Positions 8,952 to 17,225 of a DNA stretch of 64,000 nt are shown here, piece after piece. Every line of letters starts with the position of its first letter. Position 1 is the stretch's first letter. Made by a program: the position numbers and the translations under genes. The notes under the pieces were generated by a model that had not been told where the DNA came from, did not search any database, and saw only the letters and a list, made by a program, of their open reading frames with translations. The DNA is taken from positions 2,373,501 through 2,437,500 of the forward strand of contig NZ_JBBOWX010000001.1 of assembly GCF_038007285.1 (NCBI RefSeq). Reading direction: 5' to 3'. The DNA comes from Sporosarcina sp. FSL K6-3457 (GTDB lineage: Bacteria; Bacillota; Bacilli; Bacillales_A; Planococcaceae).

Positions 8952-9893
8952 CTATACAGCTATCGGTGCTTTAATCCTCGGGTGTGAGTCATAATTTTCG
9001 AGCTCAATATCAGTCGTTGCTAAGTCGAAAATCGATTGTTCCCCGATATTTAATTTCAATGTTGGTAATTTTTTTGGTTCACGTGATAGCTGCTCATTGA
9101 CCTGATCCATATGATTAGAGTAAATATGTGCATCACCAAGCGTATGGACAAATTCCCCAACACCTAAACCACATTCATGGGCAATCAAATGTACGAGCAA
9201 TGCATACGATGCAATATTGAAAGGTACACCGAGGAAAATATCTGCACTGCGCTGGTAAAGCTGACACGATAATTTGCCGTCTGCTACGTAAAATTGGAAT
9301 AATGCATGACATGGCGGCAATGCCATATCTTCTACTTCTGATGGATTCCAAGCCGTTACGATGTGACGTCTAGAATCAGGATTACGTTTAATACCATCGA
9401 TTAAATTGGCAATCTGATCAATCGTTCCTTCACCCGTCGACCAAGAGCGCCACTGTTTACCATAGACTGGCCCGAGGTCTGCATATTTCTCAGCGAAATC
9501 GGCGTCTTCTACTACCCGTTTTTTAAATGCATCCATTTCAATTTTATAACTAACTGCAAATTCTTCATCCATTGCGGCACGACGCCCAAAATCAGTCATA
9601 TCAGGCCCTGCATATTCGGCACTTTTCACCCACTGTTCGAAGGCCCATTCATCCCAAATTGGATTGCGGTCTTCAATCAGCGTTTTTACATTCGTATCAC
9701 CTTTTAAAAACCAAAGTAGTTCAGATGAAATTAAACGAAATGCCGTCTTTTTTGTTGTCATCAATGGAAATCCTTCGTTTAAATCGAAGCGCATTTGATA
9801 ACCAAAGACACTCACCGTCCCCGTACCTGTCCGATCTTCTTTTCTTGTTCCTGTTTCCAGAACATGTTTACATAAATCTAAATACTGCTTCAT
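8952..9893 (-). CDS. thyA: Thymidylate synthase ThyA
   Basis: Makes dTMP from dUMP with methylene-tetrahydrofolate. Catalytic Cys195 lies in [38 protein letters not shown] and [10 protein letters not shown] are the substrate and folate sites. At 313 residues it is longer than the 264-residue enteric enzyme because of an insertion at about residues 85-135, as in the Lactobacillus casei type. AGGAGG precedes the ATG. First gene of thyA-dfrA-plsC. Confidence 0.97.
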   Translation of the reverse strand: MKQYLDLCKHVLETGTRKEDRTGTGTVSVFGYQMRFDLNEGFPLMTTKKTAFRLISSELLWFLKGDTNVKTLIEDRNPIWDEWAFEQWVKSAEYAGPDMTDFGRRAAMDEEFAVSYKIEMDAFKKRVVEDADFAEKYADLGPVYGKQWRSWSTGEGTIDQIANLIDGIKRNPDSRRHIVTAWNPSEVEDMALPPCHALFQFYVADGKLSCQLYQRSADIFLGVPFNIASYALLVHLIAHECGLGVGEFVHTLGDAHIYSNHMDQVNEQLSREPKKLPTLKLNIGEQSIFDLATTDIELENYDSHPRIKAPIAV

Positions 9894-9949
9894 TCAATTT
9901 GCCTCCTTACACATGTGTTTAGTATAGCAAAGAAAATCATAGTAGGATA

Positions 9950-9996
9950 ATAAAAAAACCTCTTAAGTGGTTAGTTACGATAACCACTTAGGAGGC
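9950..9996 (-). terminator. Strong terminator at the ypjP 3' end
   Basis: On the minus strand a 15-base stem (CCTCCTAAGTGGTTA with TAACCACTTAAGAGG) is followed by TTTTTTTATT; its upstream arm lies in the last ypjP codons. Confidence 0.85.
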
Positions 9997-10574
9997 GTAT
10001 TTTTTGACCAGTAGATATCTCCAATTGAATGATGGGCTACAAATCCGTCATCGGCAATATGGTAATGGAAATTGTAGAAGTAGCCATCTTGTGGACGTTT
10101 TTCAGTCCGCACATGAAAACGAATAATATCTTGACCATCTGCTAGATCATAAACATTGAAAATTTTCTCAGCATAGTCGCCCGCTGGTTTTTCAGTAATA
10201 GCCAATCGACGCTTATGCAAGTCCCCAGAGCTTTCAAATGTCATCTGGATAGCTTCTTCGATTTTCGGGAAAATAATTTCATCAAATTCATCGGCAATAA
10301 CCGGTCCAATTTTCGTACCAAATTTCATGTAAGATAATTCTTTTGCAGAAGCAATAAGTGATTCTTCTACTGAGGTAGCTGGCTCTTCCACTTCGTCATA
10401 AACATATGAATCTGCTAGGCCAATCGCATAATCAGCACTTTTCGGTGGTTGTTCAGCTTGTTTTGCTTCGTTTTTGTCCTGTAAACTTGTCCAAAATTGG
10501 TGATTCGGCGAAATAGCACCGAGTGTTAAGAAGGCAACCGCAACAATAAGTGTTTTCTGTAACCATTTTTTCAT
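9975..10574 (-). CDS. ypjP: YpjP-family secreted or membrane-anchored protein
   Basis: A 199-residue protein with an N-terminal hydrophobic signal/anchor (about 7-25), a low-complexity linker and a conserved C-terminal domain ending in HHSIGDIYWSKNTPPKWLS. It matches the YpjP family of Bacillales, whose role is unknown; in Bacillus it also neighbours the thymidylate synthase/dihydrofolate reductase genes. GGGTGA lies before the ATG. The gene is separated from thyA by a strong terminator. Confidence 0.82.
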   Translation of the reverse strand: MKKWLQKTLIVAVAFLTLGAISPNHQFWTSLQDKNEAKQAEQPPKSADYAIGLADSYVYDEVEEPATSVEESLIASAKELSYMKFGTKIGPVIADEFDEIIFPKIEEAIQMTFESSGDLHKRRLAITEKPAGDYAEKIFNVYDLADGQDIIRFHVRTEKRPQDGYFYNFHYHIADDGFVAHHSIGDIYWSKNTPPKWLS

Positions 10575-10720
10575 AAACTATCACCCGCAATTGTGTATAT
10601 TTTTAAAACTAGTATACTATCTATTAGACGAAAAGACACTGAAAAGGTTTCTTCTTTGTTACTTTCATTGTACAATAAACCTGTAGATAAATGTACGTTT
10701 TTTTAAAGGAGGGTACCCTG

Positions 10721-10798
10721 ATGGATGTAACACTACTTATTGGAATCGGAATGCTCGCATTACTTTTATATTTGAGCTCATTGAATTTCACTCATTAA
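10721..10798 (+). CDS. 25-residue single-pass membrane peptide
   Basis: A very short open frame, ATG to TAA, encoding 25 residues: MDVTLLIGIGMLALLLYLSS followed by LNFTH. It has an unusually good ribosome site (AAAGGAGGG, 8 bases before the ATG) and a TACAAT -10-like hexamer about 45 bases upstream. The residues from 4 to 19 would span a membrane once. Nothing else in the region explains the ribosome site. Function unknown; candidate classes are regulatory small membrane proteins or a type I toxin, though no antisense RNA was identified. Confidence 0.6.
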   Translation: MDVTLLIGIGMLALLLYLSSLNFTH

Positions 10799-10799
10799 T

Positions 10800-10867
10800 G
10801 TGCTGGGCGCCTGCTTAGATGCGACAAGTCTGAAGCGACTCAAGCATCCGGCGTACGGAGTCCGGAC
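10800..10867. repeat. GC-rich intergenic repeat of Bacillales type
   Basis: The stretch holding GGGCGCCTGCTTAGATGCGA, then TCTGAAGCGACTCAAGCATC and CGGAGTCCGGACGT is GC-rich compared with the neighbours and contains nested palindromes (TCCGGA; CTTAGA...TCTGAAG). I recognise its style from dispersed non-coding repeats of Planococcaceae and related bacilli, but have no second copy in this window to prove it. Confidence 0.35.
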
Positions 10868-10914
10868 GTAAAAACGCCGTCACCCTCGATTCGAGGACGT
10901 GACGGCGTTTTTCA
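10868..10914. terminator. Bidirectional terminator
   Basis: AAAAACGCCGTCAC and GTGACGGCGTTTTT flank a CCTCGATTCGAGG inner stem; T-runs on both strands. It ends the methyltransferase gene on the minus strand and probably the short plus-strand gene. Confidence 0.85.
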
Positions 10915-11691
10915 TTTTTCAATAATACCAAAATGGAATTTGGTATTCGGTCTAATTTTTTGTTCCATATGAAATTGCTCAAATACCGGCGAATCAAAGC
11001 GGTCCTTAATAACAACACATCGCTTACAGACGCGTTTCGCTTGCTCCATCCACTCCTGCGTCAAGAAGCTGTGAACGCCGACTTGTCGCAACGCAGTGAA
11101 ATTAGTCGATTCCGCAATCGGCACATGAAACATCGGATCCATGTACACAATATCCCAAGACGAATCAGGTTGCTCACGCAAAAATCCGACTGCATCTGCA
11201 TGGAGTACCTCGATGCGCCTCATCGCTTGTACCAATTGTTCCGACTCAGCCGGAAACGATTGCAAGCCCCGCTTTGTTATAAACGCCACAGCTGAATCCA
11301 TTTCGACACCCTTCACTTCGCCACAATCACCTGTGATGAAAGAAGCAATGATGCTATCAGAGGCAAGCCCCAGTGTACAATCGAGAAAAGTATCTCCACG
11401 CTTCAATTGTGCAACTTCCACTAACGGATCCGTCTCGCCCTTCATCAATCGCTTCAATCGGAAGGCAGCTGAATTAGGATGAAAGAAAAAGGGCTCACCC
11501 ATGCCAATTCGATATAAATCAAAGCGACCTTTCCCTGCAACGATGACATCCGCCTCATATTCTTGCTGTAAACGGGCAACCGACCGTTTCTTCCGCTCAA
11601 TAATCGAATAGCCTAAAACTTCTGCGGCTTCCATCGCAAGTTGTTCGGATTGTTCATCAGGTCGACCACCTGTCGTAATAATTGCAGCCAT
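10912..11691 (-). CDS. Class I SAM-dependent methyltransferase, RsmJ-like family
   Basis: About 259 residues. A basic N-terminal part (GGRPDEQSEQLAMEAAEVLG, RKKRSVARLQQEY) is followed by a Rossmann methyltransferase core: DTFLDCTLGLASDSI as the SAM-binding motif I, GVEMDSAV with the acidic residue of motif II, and VYMDPMF as motif IV. This layout resembles the PF04445/RsmJ-like rRNA methyltransferase group, but I am not certain of the substrate. The ATG at 11691 overlaps the brxA stop (TAATG), so the two are coupled; the frame also allows TTG at 11700. Confidence 0.78.
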   Translation of the reverse strand: MAAIITTGGRPDEQSEQLAMEAAEVLGYSIIERKKRSVARLQQEYEADVIVAGKGRFDLYRIGMGEPFFFHPNSAAFRLKRLMKGETDPLVEVAQLKRGDTFLDCTLGLASDSIIASFITGDCGEVKGVEMDSAVAFITKRGLQSFPAESEQLVQAMRRIEVLHADAVGFLREQPDSSWDIVYMDPMFHVPIAESTNFTALRQVGVHSFLTQEWMEQAKRVCKRCVVIKDRFDSPVFEQFHMEQKIRPNTKFHFGIIEK

Positions 11692-12125
11692 TATTGACAA
11701 ACTTGTCCAAGTACTTCTGCAAGATGGTCTTTAATTTGTTCCATCTCAAAATTCTCAATCTGTTCCCGAGGGATAAAGTACGCAAGTGCCCCATCTTTCC
11801 ACAGTGCAATAGAAGGCGAACTTGGAGGCACTTCTGGGAAATAATTGCGCATCGTTTCTGTCGCTTCCTTATCTTGACCCGCAAATACGGTCAATAAATG
11901 ATCTGGCTTGTGTTCTGCCTCTTGTAAAGCTTCTCTTACCGCTGGCCTTGCAAGACCTGCCGCACATCCGCAAACCGAATTAATAACGACAAGTGCCGTC
12001 CCCTCAAGTGCTGCCATCGTTCCTTCAACGTCCTCCGCAGTCGTCAGTTCAGTAAAGCCATTGCTCGAAAGCTCTTCGCGCATCGGTTTCACGATGCCTT
12101 TCATATACTCATCGTATGCATTCAT
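11691..12125 (-). CDS. brxA: Bacilliredoxin BrxA/BrxB family (YphP)
   Basis: A 144-residue thioredoxin-fold protein that removes bacillithiol from mixed disulfides on proteins. The diagnostic CGC active site is in NSVCGCAAGLARPAV near residues 52-54; TVFAGQDKEAT and SSPSIALWKDG are conserved in the family. AGGGGG precedes the ATG. It leads a two-gene unit with the methyltransferase. It is closest in pattern to BrxA (YphP) rather than BrxB (YqiW), judged from memory. Confidence 0.92.
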   Translation of the reverse strand: MNAYDEYMKGIVKPMREELSSNGFTELTTAEDVEGTMAALEGTALVVINSVCGCAAGLARPAVREALQEAEHKPDHLLTVFAGQDKEATETMRNYFPEVPPSSPSIALWKDGALAYFIPREQIENFEMEQIKDHLAEVLGQVCQ

Positions 12126-12231
12126 GTTTATATCCCCCTATTCATTTAACTTCAAGTAGAGTAATCTTTCTCTTCCAATTCATTCTACCGTGTCTGCGTC
12201 AGTTTTTCACTGATTGTTACTTTCTATCAGC

Positions 12232-12271
12232 AAAAACAGCAGACTACTCATCTGAGCACTGCTGTTTTTTT
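12232..12271 (-). terminator. Terminator downstream of the amidase gene
   Basis: AAAACAGCAG pairs with CTGCTGTTTT; poly-T on either strand. On the minus strand it would stop transcripts from the amidase gene, on the plus strand there is no gene to stop. Confidence 0.6.
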
Positions 12272-12315
12272 GATCAAACACACCTTGGCCTGTTTGCGTC
12301 CAGATTTTAATTGAG

Positions 12316-12356
12316 CCAACAGGGGGGAAGGATTGAACTACATCCTTCCTTGTTGG
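12316..12356. repeat. Dispersed intergenic hairpin, copy H2
   Basis: Arms CCAACAGGGGGGAAGGAT and ATCCTTCCTTGTTGG around TGAACTAC. Read on the minus strand the loop is GTAGTTCAATCC, like a tRNA T-arm. Confidence 0.6.
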
Positions 12357-12446
12357 TTACTCAGACGTTGCCGTAGGACGCGGCGAACTTAGTCTGAGTT
12401 CCCCTATTCTGCCGGGGTTTGAACTTCTGCTGAATCAAATTAAAAC

Positions 12447-13256
12447 TCACTTTACATCCCCTAATAACCCACGGTCAAGCGCTACAAACAAGATGCCAAT
12501 TGCATCCGAATTTGTCAATGTTCCTTGCGCTAACCTTTCACGCCACACTGACGATAACGCGCCTTCTTGCTTATTTTCTAGTCGAATTAACACGTCAATT
12601 GTTGAATTGATGATGGTTTGCATAGATGGTCGATAGAAGTGATTTTCGCTTTGTTGTCCTACTATGATTGGTATTTCTTCTAGTATGGGTTTCAGCTGTA
12701 GCTTAAAATAGACAGCCAGTCCTTCTGCAATAGCTTCACCTTGCGCCTTTAAGTAGTTATCATCACGTAATTTTGTAATATCAGTCGTCGAGTCCATAAA
12801 GCCTCCTTCCGTTAAGAATGCCGGCATTGTGGACTCACGTAGCACATGGAAATTAGCCCGCTTCATGCCACGATTGCTAATCCCCATCGCCATGACGACC
12901 CGTGGATGTATAGCTCCTGCAATTTCAAGCGATTTTGGATTGGCTGTTGGGTTGTCCATCGTATATGTCTCAATACCACTATGCTGACCCCACTTGCCGT
13001 TTAAAGCATTGTGATGAATAGAAGCATAGACATCCGCCTGCCATTCGTTTGCCAGTGTAGTCCGTGTTGTCAAGGGGACATCCGTTTTCCCCGTTGGATC
13101 ATCAACACGAAGAATCTCCACACCTTTGTATGTCTGTAGTTTAGCTATCGCATAGAGAGCCACTTTATTATTAAACGACCACTCCCGTTCGTCATCTGGC
13201 GAACGCTTGCCAGGTGTATTAAATCCATGTCCTGCGTCGATTACGATTTTAACCAT
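12447..13256 (-). CDS. N-acetylmuramoyl-L-alanine amidase (Amidase_3), phage-lysin-like
   Basis: A 269-residue zinc amidase that cuts the bond between muramic acid and the peptide of peptidoglycan. The first ~180 residues form the Amidase_3 domain: VIDAGHGFNTPGKRSPD (zinc His), the HHNAL pair with SIHHNA, and ESTMPAFLTEGGFMDS with the catalytic Glu. The C-terminal ~85 residues are not a recognised wall-binding domain. There is no signal peptide, as in phage endolysins. ATG at 13256 follows AAGGAGGTG perfectly; the frame upstream of it is not used. A phage origin is likely but no other phage genes are adjacent. Confidence 0.85.
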   Translation of the reverse strand: MVKIVIDAGHGFNTPGKRSPDDEREWSFNNKVALYAIAKLQTYKGVEILRVDDPTGKTDVPLTTRTTLANEWQADVYASIHHNALNGKWGQHSGIETYTMDNPTANPKSLEIAGAIHPRVVMAMGISNRGMKRANFHVLRESTMPAFLTEGGFMDSTTDITKLRDDNYLKAQGEAIAEGLAVYFKLQLKPILEEIPIIVGQQSENHFYRPSMQTIINSTIDVLIRLENKQEGALSSVWRERLAQGTLTNSDAIGILFVALDRGLLGDVK

Positions 13257-13543
13257 CTTCAAGCACCTCCTTTCTCTCTCTGTTGGATAAAAAAGTATCC
13301 CCACAAATACTTTTTCTCTATATCCTATTCACGCAGTCTTTTCCCAAAGCGGCACTTGTCCTTTTTAACTAAAATCAATTACGCCTCGGCGTAATTGCGT
13401 CCAAAGTTTTTAATTGCGCAAGCGCAATTAACTCCTTTTCAAAATTTGTGACATCCGCCGGAGGCTTAACTAGAATCAGTAGGGAATTTGATCTTCCTAC
13501 TGATTCTAGTTAAAGACATCTACAAGCACAAGGCTTCTAGATG
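13257..13543. repeat. Intergenic repeat cluster
   Basis: No gene seen. Contains the palindromes TTACGCCTCGGCGTAA (13380-13395) and TAATTGCGCAAGCGCAATTA (13413-13432), the repeat AAAATTTGTGACATCCGCCG (13441-13460), GGAGGCTTAAC and hairpin H3. The same AAATTTGTGACATCC unit lies inverted at 7692-7711 next to hairpin H1. Confidence 0.55.
13466..13513. repeat. Dispersed intergenic hairpin, copy H3
   Basis: A 19-20 base stem: TTAACTAGAATCAGTAGG with its complement ending TTCTAGTTAA, loop GAATTTGATCTT. Preceded by CCGGAGGCTTAAC, the flank shared with copies H1 and H4. Confidence 0.65.
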
Positions 13544-13993
13544 TCATATCATTCTACTCATCTTCGTCTTATCAAAAGGCAAGCCAATACGCTTTCGATA
13601 AAAATTAAAATTATGTTCAACATGCGTCAATAACTTCTTATTTTTATCAAATAACTTTAAACTTTCCTCATAATGCTCCCATCTCACTTCTTTTTTCAAT
13701 GAATACATAATCGAGTTTAAATGAGGATCTATCAATTCATAGTTGTTCTTCATAATGTCCTCAATTTCAAAGAGCATTTCTTTTGTAATACCGTCATAAC
13801 CATCTCCTGGGACAGTAGCCGCAACAAGTATTTTTAAGATTGGGGTATAAACATTTCTCAAAATTTCCGTTGTATATTTCACAGATTCATTGCGAACTTC
13901 CTGTCTTAATTGAAAATGGTAATTAAAAAAGCTTGTAATGACAATCGTAATGGATGAGCTAACTAAAGCTATCATGACTTCTCGCAATTTCAA
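13544..13993 (-). CDS. Hypothetical single-pass membrane protein
   Basis: 149 residues, not recognised. It has an N-terminal membrane segment (about 7-25: VMIALVSSSITIVITSF) followed by a basic, mainly helical cytoplasmic domain (FQLRQEVRNESVKYTTEILRN-type, then EDIMKNNYELIDPHLNSI and KKLLTHVEHNFNFYRKRIG). The start is TTG at 13993 with AAGGAT 7 bases upstream. It stands alone between the repeat cluster and the exporter terminator. Similar layouts occur in small accessory proteins of phage or defence loci, but no function is claimed. Confidence 0.65.
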   Translation of the reverse strand: MKLREVMIALVSSSITIVITSFFNYHFQLRQEVRNESVKYTTEILRNVYTPILKILVAATVPGDGYDGITKEMLFEIEDIMKNNYELIDPHLNSIMYSLKKEVRWEHYEESLKLFDKNKKLLTHVEHNFNFYRKRIGLPFDKTKMSRMI

Positions 13994-14019
13994 TCACATC
14001 CTTATGCTCCATTCTATTC

Positions 14020-14057
14020 AAAAAGCCGCCTACTCAATTGAGCAAGCGGCTGTCTTT
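14020..14057 (-). terminator. Terminator of the Bcr/CflA exporter gene
   Basis: Minus-strand AGCCGCTTGCTCAATTGAGTAGGCGGCT is followed by TTTTTG; it overlaps the last codons of the exporter gene. Confidence 0.75.
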
Positions 14058-15256
14058 TAGTTTTCTTTCAGGGTTTTTCTCGCTAATCCAACATAGGCAA
14101 AAACTGCGATTAAACTTGCGGTGAAGATGATAACCCCCATCGGGACTGCTGTTTCTTCGCCCGCTATTCCTACAAGTGGCGCTGTAATCGAGCCGAGAAT
14201 GAAAGGCAGTAATCCGAGTAATGCGGAAGCACTTCCCGCAATATGGCCTTGTGATTCCATCGCCAATGAGAAGGACGATGTTGAAATGACGCCGATTGAA
14301 GCAACAAAAAAGAAAATTGGAACTACAATCGTAATTAGCGGTCCATGTAACAAAACTGCGAAGAGTAGCACCGTACCTGAAGTAATCGACATCAACAAAC
14401 CGATTTCCAAAAATTGCTTTTCAGATAACACACTTGTTAGTCGTCCCACCGTTTGTGTTCCCAATATGAGTCCGAGTCCATTCATCCCAAATAGTAAACT
14501 AAAGGTCTGCGGAGAAACCCCATAAATATTTTGATAGACAAACGGTGTCCCCGCAACGTAGGCAAATATCCCCGCCATGATGAAACCTTGCGCCAATGCA
14601 AAGCCCATGAACTGTCGATTTTTAAGTAGGGACAGAAAATTTCTCAATGTATTCGATATGCTGCTTGGGACTCGCATTTGCACTGGCAATGTTTCGTCCA
14701 TTCTCCACAAAACAACGACAAATAGTAGAAAACCGATTGCACTCAATACAGCAAATATACCTGTCCAGTCCGTGAAAGCAAGAATTCCACCACCAAAAAT
14801 CGGGGCAAGGATAGGCGCTAAGTTATTGATCAGCATAAGCAGGGCAAAAAACTTCGTCAGTTCCCTTCCACTATAAACATCCCGAACAACCGCTCTTGAA
14901 ATGACAATTCCTGCTGACGCCGCAAACCCCTGCATAAAACGTGCAGCTATAAAAAATTCAATCGTCGGCGCAATGACACATAAAAAAGATGCAACAAAAT
15001 AAACGGCGAGCCCAATTAGTAACGGCTTCTTGCGTCCATGTACATCACTCATCGGTCCAAGTACGAGCTGACCTAAGCCAATTCCTAACAGACAAGCAGT
15101 TAAGCTAATCTGCACGAAGGATGCCGTTGTGTCAAAAGCACCTACAATTGCAGGAAATGATGGCAAATACATATCGATGGATAAGGGCCCCATTGCAGCT
15201 AGCGTTCCAAGTAATATCGCAAAACGAAATCTTTTTGATCCTGTGACTGGTTTCAT
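14057..15256 (-). CDS. Bcr/CflA-family multidrug efflux MFS transporter
   Basis: A 399-residue, 12-helix drug:proton antiporter. The opening MGPLSIDMYLPSFPAI is the hallmark of the Bcr/CflA (DHA1) subgroup; LGPMSDVHGRKKPLL is MFS motif A between helices 2 and 3; RFMQGFAASAGIVISRAVVRD is motif C-like and typical for the group. The actual drug cannot be told (family members export bicyclomycin, chloramphenicol, florfenicol and others). AAGGTT lies weakly before the ATG. Monocistronic. Confidence 0.93.
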   Translation of the reverse strand: MKPVTGSKRFRFAILLGTLAAMGPLSIDMYLPSFPAIVGAFDTTASFVQISLTACLLGIGLGQLVLGPMSDVHGRKKPLLIGLAVYFVASFLCVIAPTIEFFIAARFMQGFAASAGIVISRAVVRDVYSGRELTKFFALLMLINNLAPILAPIFGGGILAFTDWTGIFAVLSAIGFLLFVVVLWRMDETLPVQMRVPSSISNTLRNFLSLLKNRQFMGFALAQGFIMAGIFAYVAGTPFVYQNIYGVSPQTFSLLFGMNGLGLILGTQTVGRLTSVLSEKQFLEIGLLMSITSGTVLLFAVLLHGPLITIVVPIFFFVASIGVISTSSFSLAMESQGHIAGSASALLGLLPFILGSITAPLVGIAGEETAVPMGVIIFTASLIAVFAYVGLARKTLKEN

Positions 15257-15329
15257 TAGCTAAAAACAACCTTTCTATATGTACAGCATAATTCACTTAC
15301 TCTACCACCAAAATGTTCAATAGGAAAGA

Positions 15330-15374
15330 AGACTGATTCACAACGTCATATGTGTTGTGAAGCAGTCTCCATTT
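15330..15374 (-). terminator. Hairpin downstream of the pnkp frame
   Basis: Minus-strand AGACTGCTTCACAAC and GTTGTGAATCAGTCT form a long stem around ACATATGAC, followed by TCTTTCC; a weak T-run, so terminator activity is likely but not certain. Confidence 0.55.
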
Positions 15375-15410
15375 AACATAGACCAACATGTAACCTACGC
15401 ACCCAACTAC

Positions 15411-17210
15411 TTATAATCTAGGGTCTACCGGATCCGATTCTAACGCTAGCGTTGCAAGAACGCATTCATGCACGCGTTCGATCGATTCTCTATCGACAAA
15501 GCGTTGGATACCTTCGATCCCTAATGCAAATTCTTTTAATGCGAGCTTCTGTTTTTTGCCAGTGTTACGTTTTTTCAACCGTTCAAGATTAGCTGGCGCT
15601 AAATAATCCATCCCGTAAATAATGTGTAAATATTTGCGACCTCTCACTTTAATGGCAGGCTGCACAAGTTTCCCATTCTGGGTCGCAATAAAAAATTCCG
15701 GTTTAATGACGATCCCTTCATGTCCTTCTGCTGTCATCTCTTCCCACCAAGTAATGACTTCCTGTTCGCTAGCTGCATCCGAAATGACTTTGAATTTCGT
15801 TGAAACAAAGAAAGAAGAATCTACTGCGAACTCCTTGTTCATATCCATATGCCATGTATGCGATTTGTCGAAAAAGGTTTCATTACTATGCGCTAATACG
15901 TGGAACGGTGCAATTTGAATGGCTTTCGCACCATCCGTGTCCCAACAATATTTCTGAAAAACGTCTTTAAACGTTTTCGCATTATTGACCTTGCCTATTA
16001 CCTCTTCCAACCATCTATCCAAGTCCTCATTGTCACCTGCAACAGCTTCCAATTTCTCTTTCAGCTTCGCCCGGTCAAGGATTGCATTTTCCGCAACGTG
16101 AGCATATTGCCCGCTAATCAATTCTTTTGCTTTTAAATTCCACGGCATGATTTCCGCATCGAGTAGCACATAATCCGTCTGGTACTTTTCAAAATACCCT
16201 TTGTTCACTAGCTCTTCGTTCAGATTCAAAACGATTTCAGCTTCTGTTATTTTATCAAAAAAACGTCTGCCCGTTCTTGTATAAATGACACCAAGCGTTT
16301 CGGAGCCGACTGCCTTTTTTGCTGATTCCACATCTTTGAATAGCAATAATACAGCTCGGCTACCCATATGCTTTTTCTCAGCAATCATTGTATGAATGCC
16401 ATGATTTCTATAATAATCAATAGCTTCTTTCGGATGTTCCAAATAACCAGGTTGTGATGAGGTGAGAGGAGTCGGGCTCATCGTCGGTGGAATATAAAGT
16501 AATTGCTCAATGGGCACCGTATAATGTGAGACCGTATCAATTGCAGGCTTCACAATATCCTGATGGGCTTTCACTTCACCAAGTTGCTCCGTTCGAACAG
16601 CATAACCGTTAATGAATTTGCCAATATTCGGTGAGGCTAACCTTTTTTCTTCCCACTCTTTCAGCGGATTATCTATAACTCCAGAATAATCAGCCAACGC
16701 TGTCACGGAAACAAATTCTTTTTCCGGATAACGATAAGCCGTTAATTTACCGCCAAACACAACACCTTGATCGATATTGACCGTGTTATTGATGACAAGT
16801 GGCTGCGGTTTAGGATCATGCCCCCAAATGATGAGCGCACTTCCCTTATGATGGATTGTCCAATCTTTACGCGTAGGTTTGCCGTGTTCAGTAACGCCAT
16901 CTGTATCTCCATAGCGACAGAAATCCTGGACCTTGGGAGATTGCTTGCCAATGAATTCATCTCGAATGCCTGCATGTGTACAAACAGCAGTCTGCACACC
17001 ATTTTTCATTAATACATAATGACTTGGTGCTTGCAAAAGGAAGTCTTTCAATGATTCTTTCATGGCCAATGCTTGCTCCACTCCGTACTTCACCTCATAC
17101 GTCTGCAATTCCGCCTCGACCTTTTCATCACCATGATGCAGTGTCACATTCCGTCCATCGAGCCAGCGCGCGATCTTCCATCCATGGTTACTGTCAATCA
17201 TATACGCCAA
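15411..17210 (-). CDS. C-terminal part of Pnkp: end of phosphatase plus RNA adenylyltransferase domain
   Basis: 599 residues from a TTG at 17210 (an ATG lies at 17201); no good ribosome site precedes either. It begins inside the metallophosphatase (SNHGWKIARWLDGRNV in place of the GNHD block, then THAGIRDE and WGHDPK supplying the metal-site histidines). The rest is the ligase-like adenylyltransferase: AEKKHMGSRAVL carries the lysine that is adenylylated, EGIVIKPE is motif IV and KVRGRKYLHIIYG motif V. In the intact family this domain, together with Hen1, seals cleaved RNA. Confidence 0.85.
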   Translation of the reverse strand: MAYMIDSNHGWKIARWLDGRNVTLHHGDEKVEAELQTYEVKYGVEQALAMKESLKDFLLQAPSHYVLMKNGVQTAVCTHAGIRDEFIGKQSPKVQDFCRYGDTDGVTEHGKPTRKDWTIHHKGSALIIWGHDPKPQPLVINNTVNIDQGVVFGGKLTAYRYPEKEFVSVTALADYSGVIDNPLKEWEEKRLASPNIGKFINGYAVRTEQLGEVKAHQDIVKPAIDTVSHYTVPIEQLLYIPPTMSPTPLTSSQPGYLEHPKEAIDYYRNHGIHTMIAEKKHMGSRAVLLLFKDVESAKKAVGSETLGVIYTRTGRRFFDKITEAEIVLNLNEELVNKGYFEKYQTDYVLLDAEIMPWNLKAKELISGQYAHVAENAILDRAKLKEKLEAVAGDNEDLDRWLEEVIGKVNNAKTFKDVFQKYCWDTDGAKAIQIAPFHVLAHSNETFFDKSHTWHMDMNKEFAVDSSFFVSTKFKVISDAASEQEVITWWEEMTAEGHEGIVIKPEFFIATQNGKLVQPAIKVRGRKYLHIIYGMDYLAPANLERLKKRNTGKKQKLALKEFALGIEGIQRFVDRESIERVHECVLATLALESDPVDPRL

Positions 17211-17225
17211 ACCTTTTTCAACATG

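Larger units (their letters stand above)
12126..12446. repeat. Intergenic repeat cluster without genes
   Basis: No convincing coding sequence in these 321 bases. It holds a bidirectional-looking terminator (12232-12271, AACAGCAG/CTGCTGTT with T-runs), the repeat CTTGGCCTGTTTGCGTCCAG (12286-12305; also seen in variant form at 13385 and, inverted, near 60245), hairpin copy H2 (12316-12356) and a segment (12360-12436) with GACGTTGCCG, AGGACGCGGCG and CCGGGGTTTGAACTTCTGCT, again T-arm-like. Confidence 0.55.

Noticed and set aside
12360-12436. Possible small structured RNA after H2
   Set aside because: Has palindromic parts, but no promoter, terminator or second copy to support an RNA gene; left as part of the repeat cluster.
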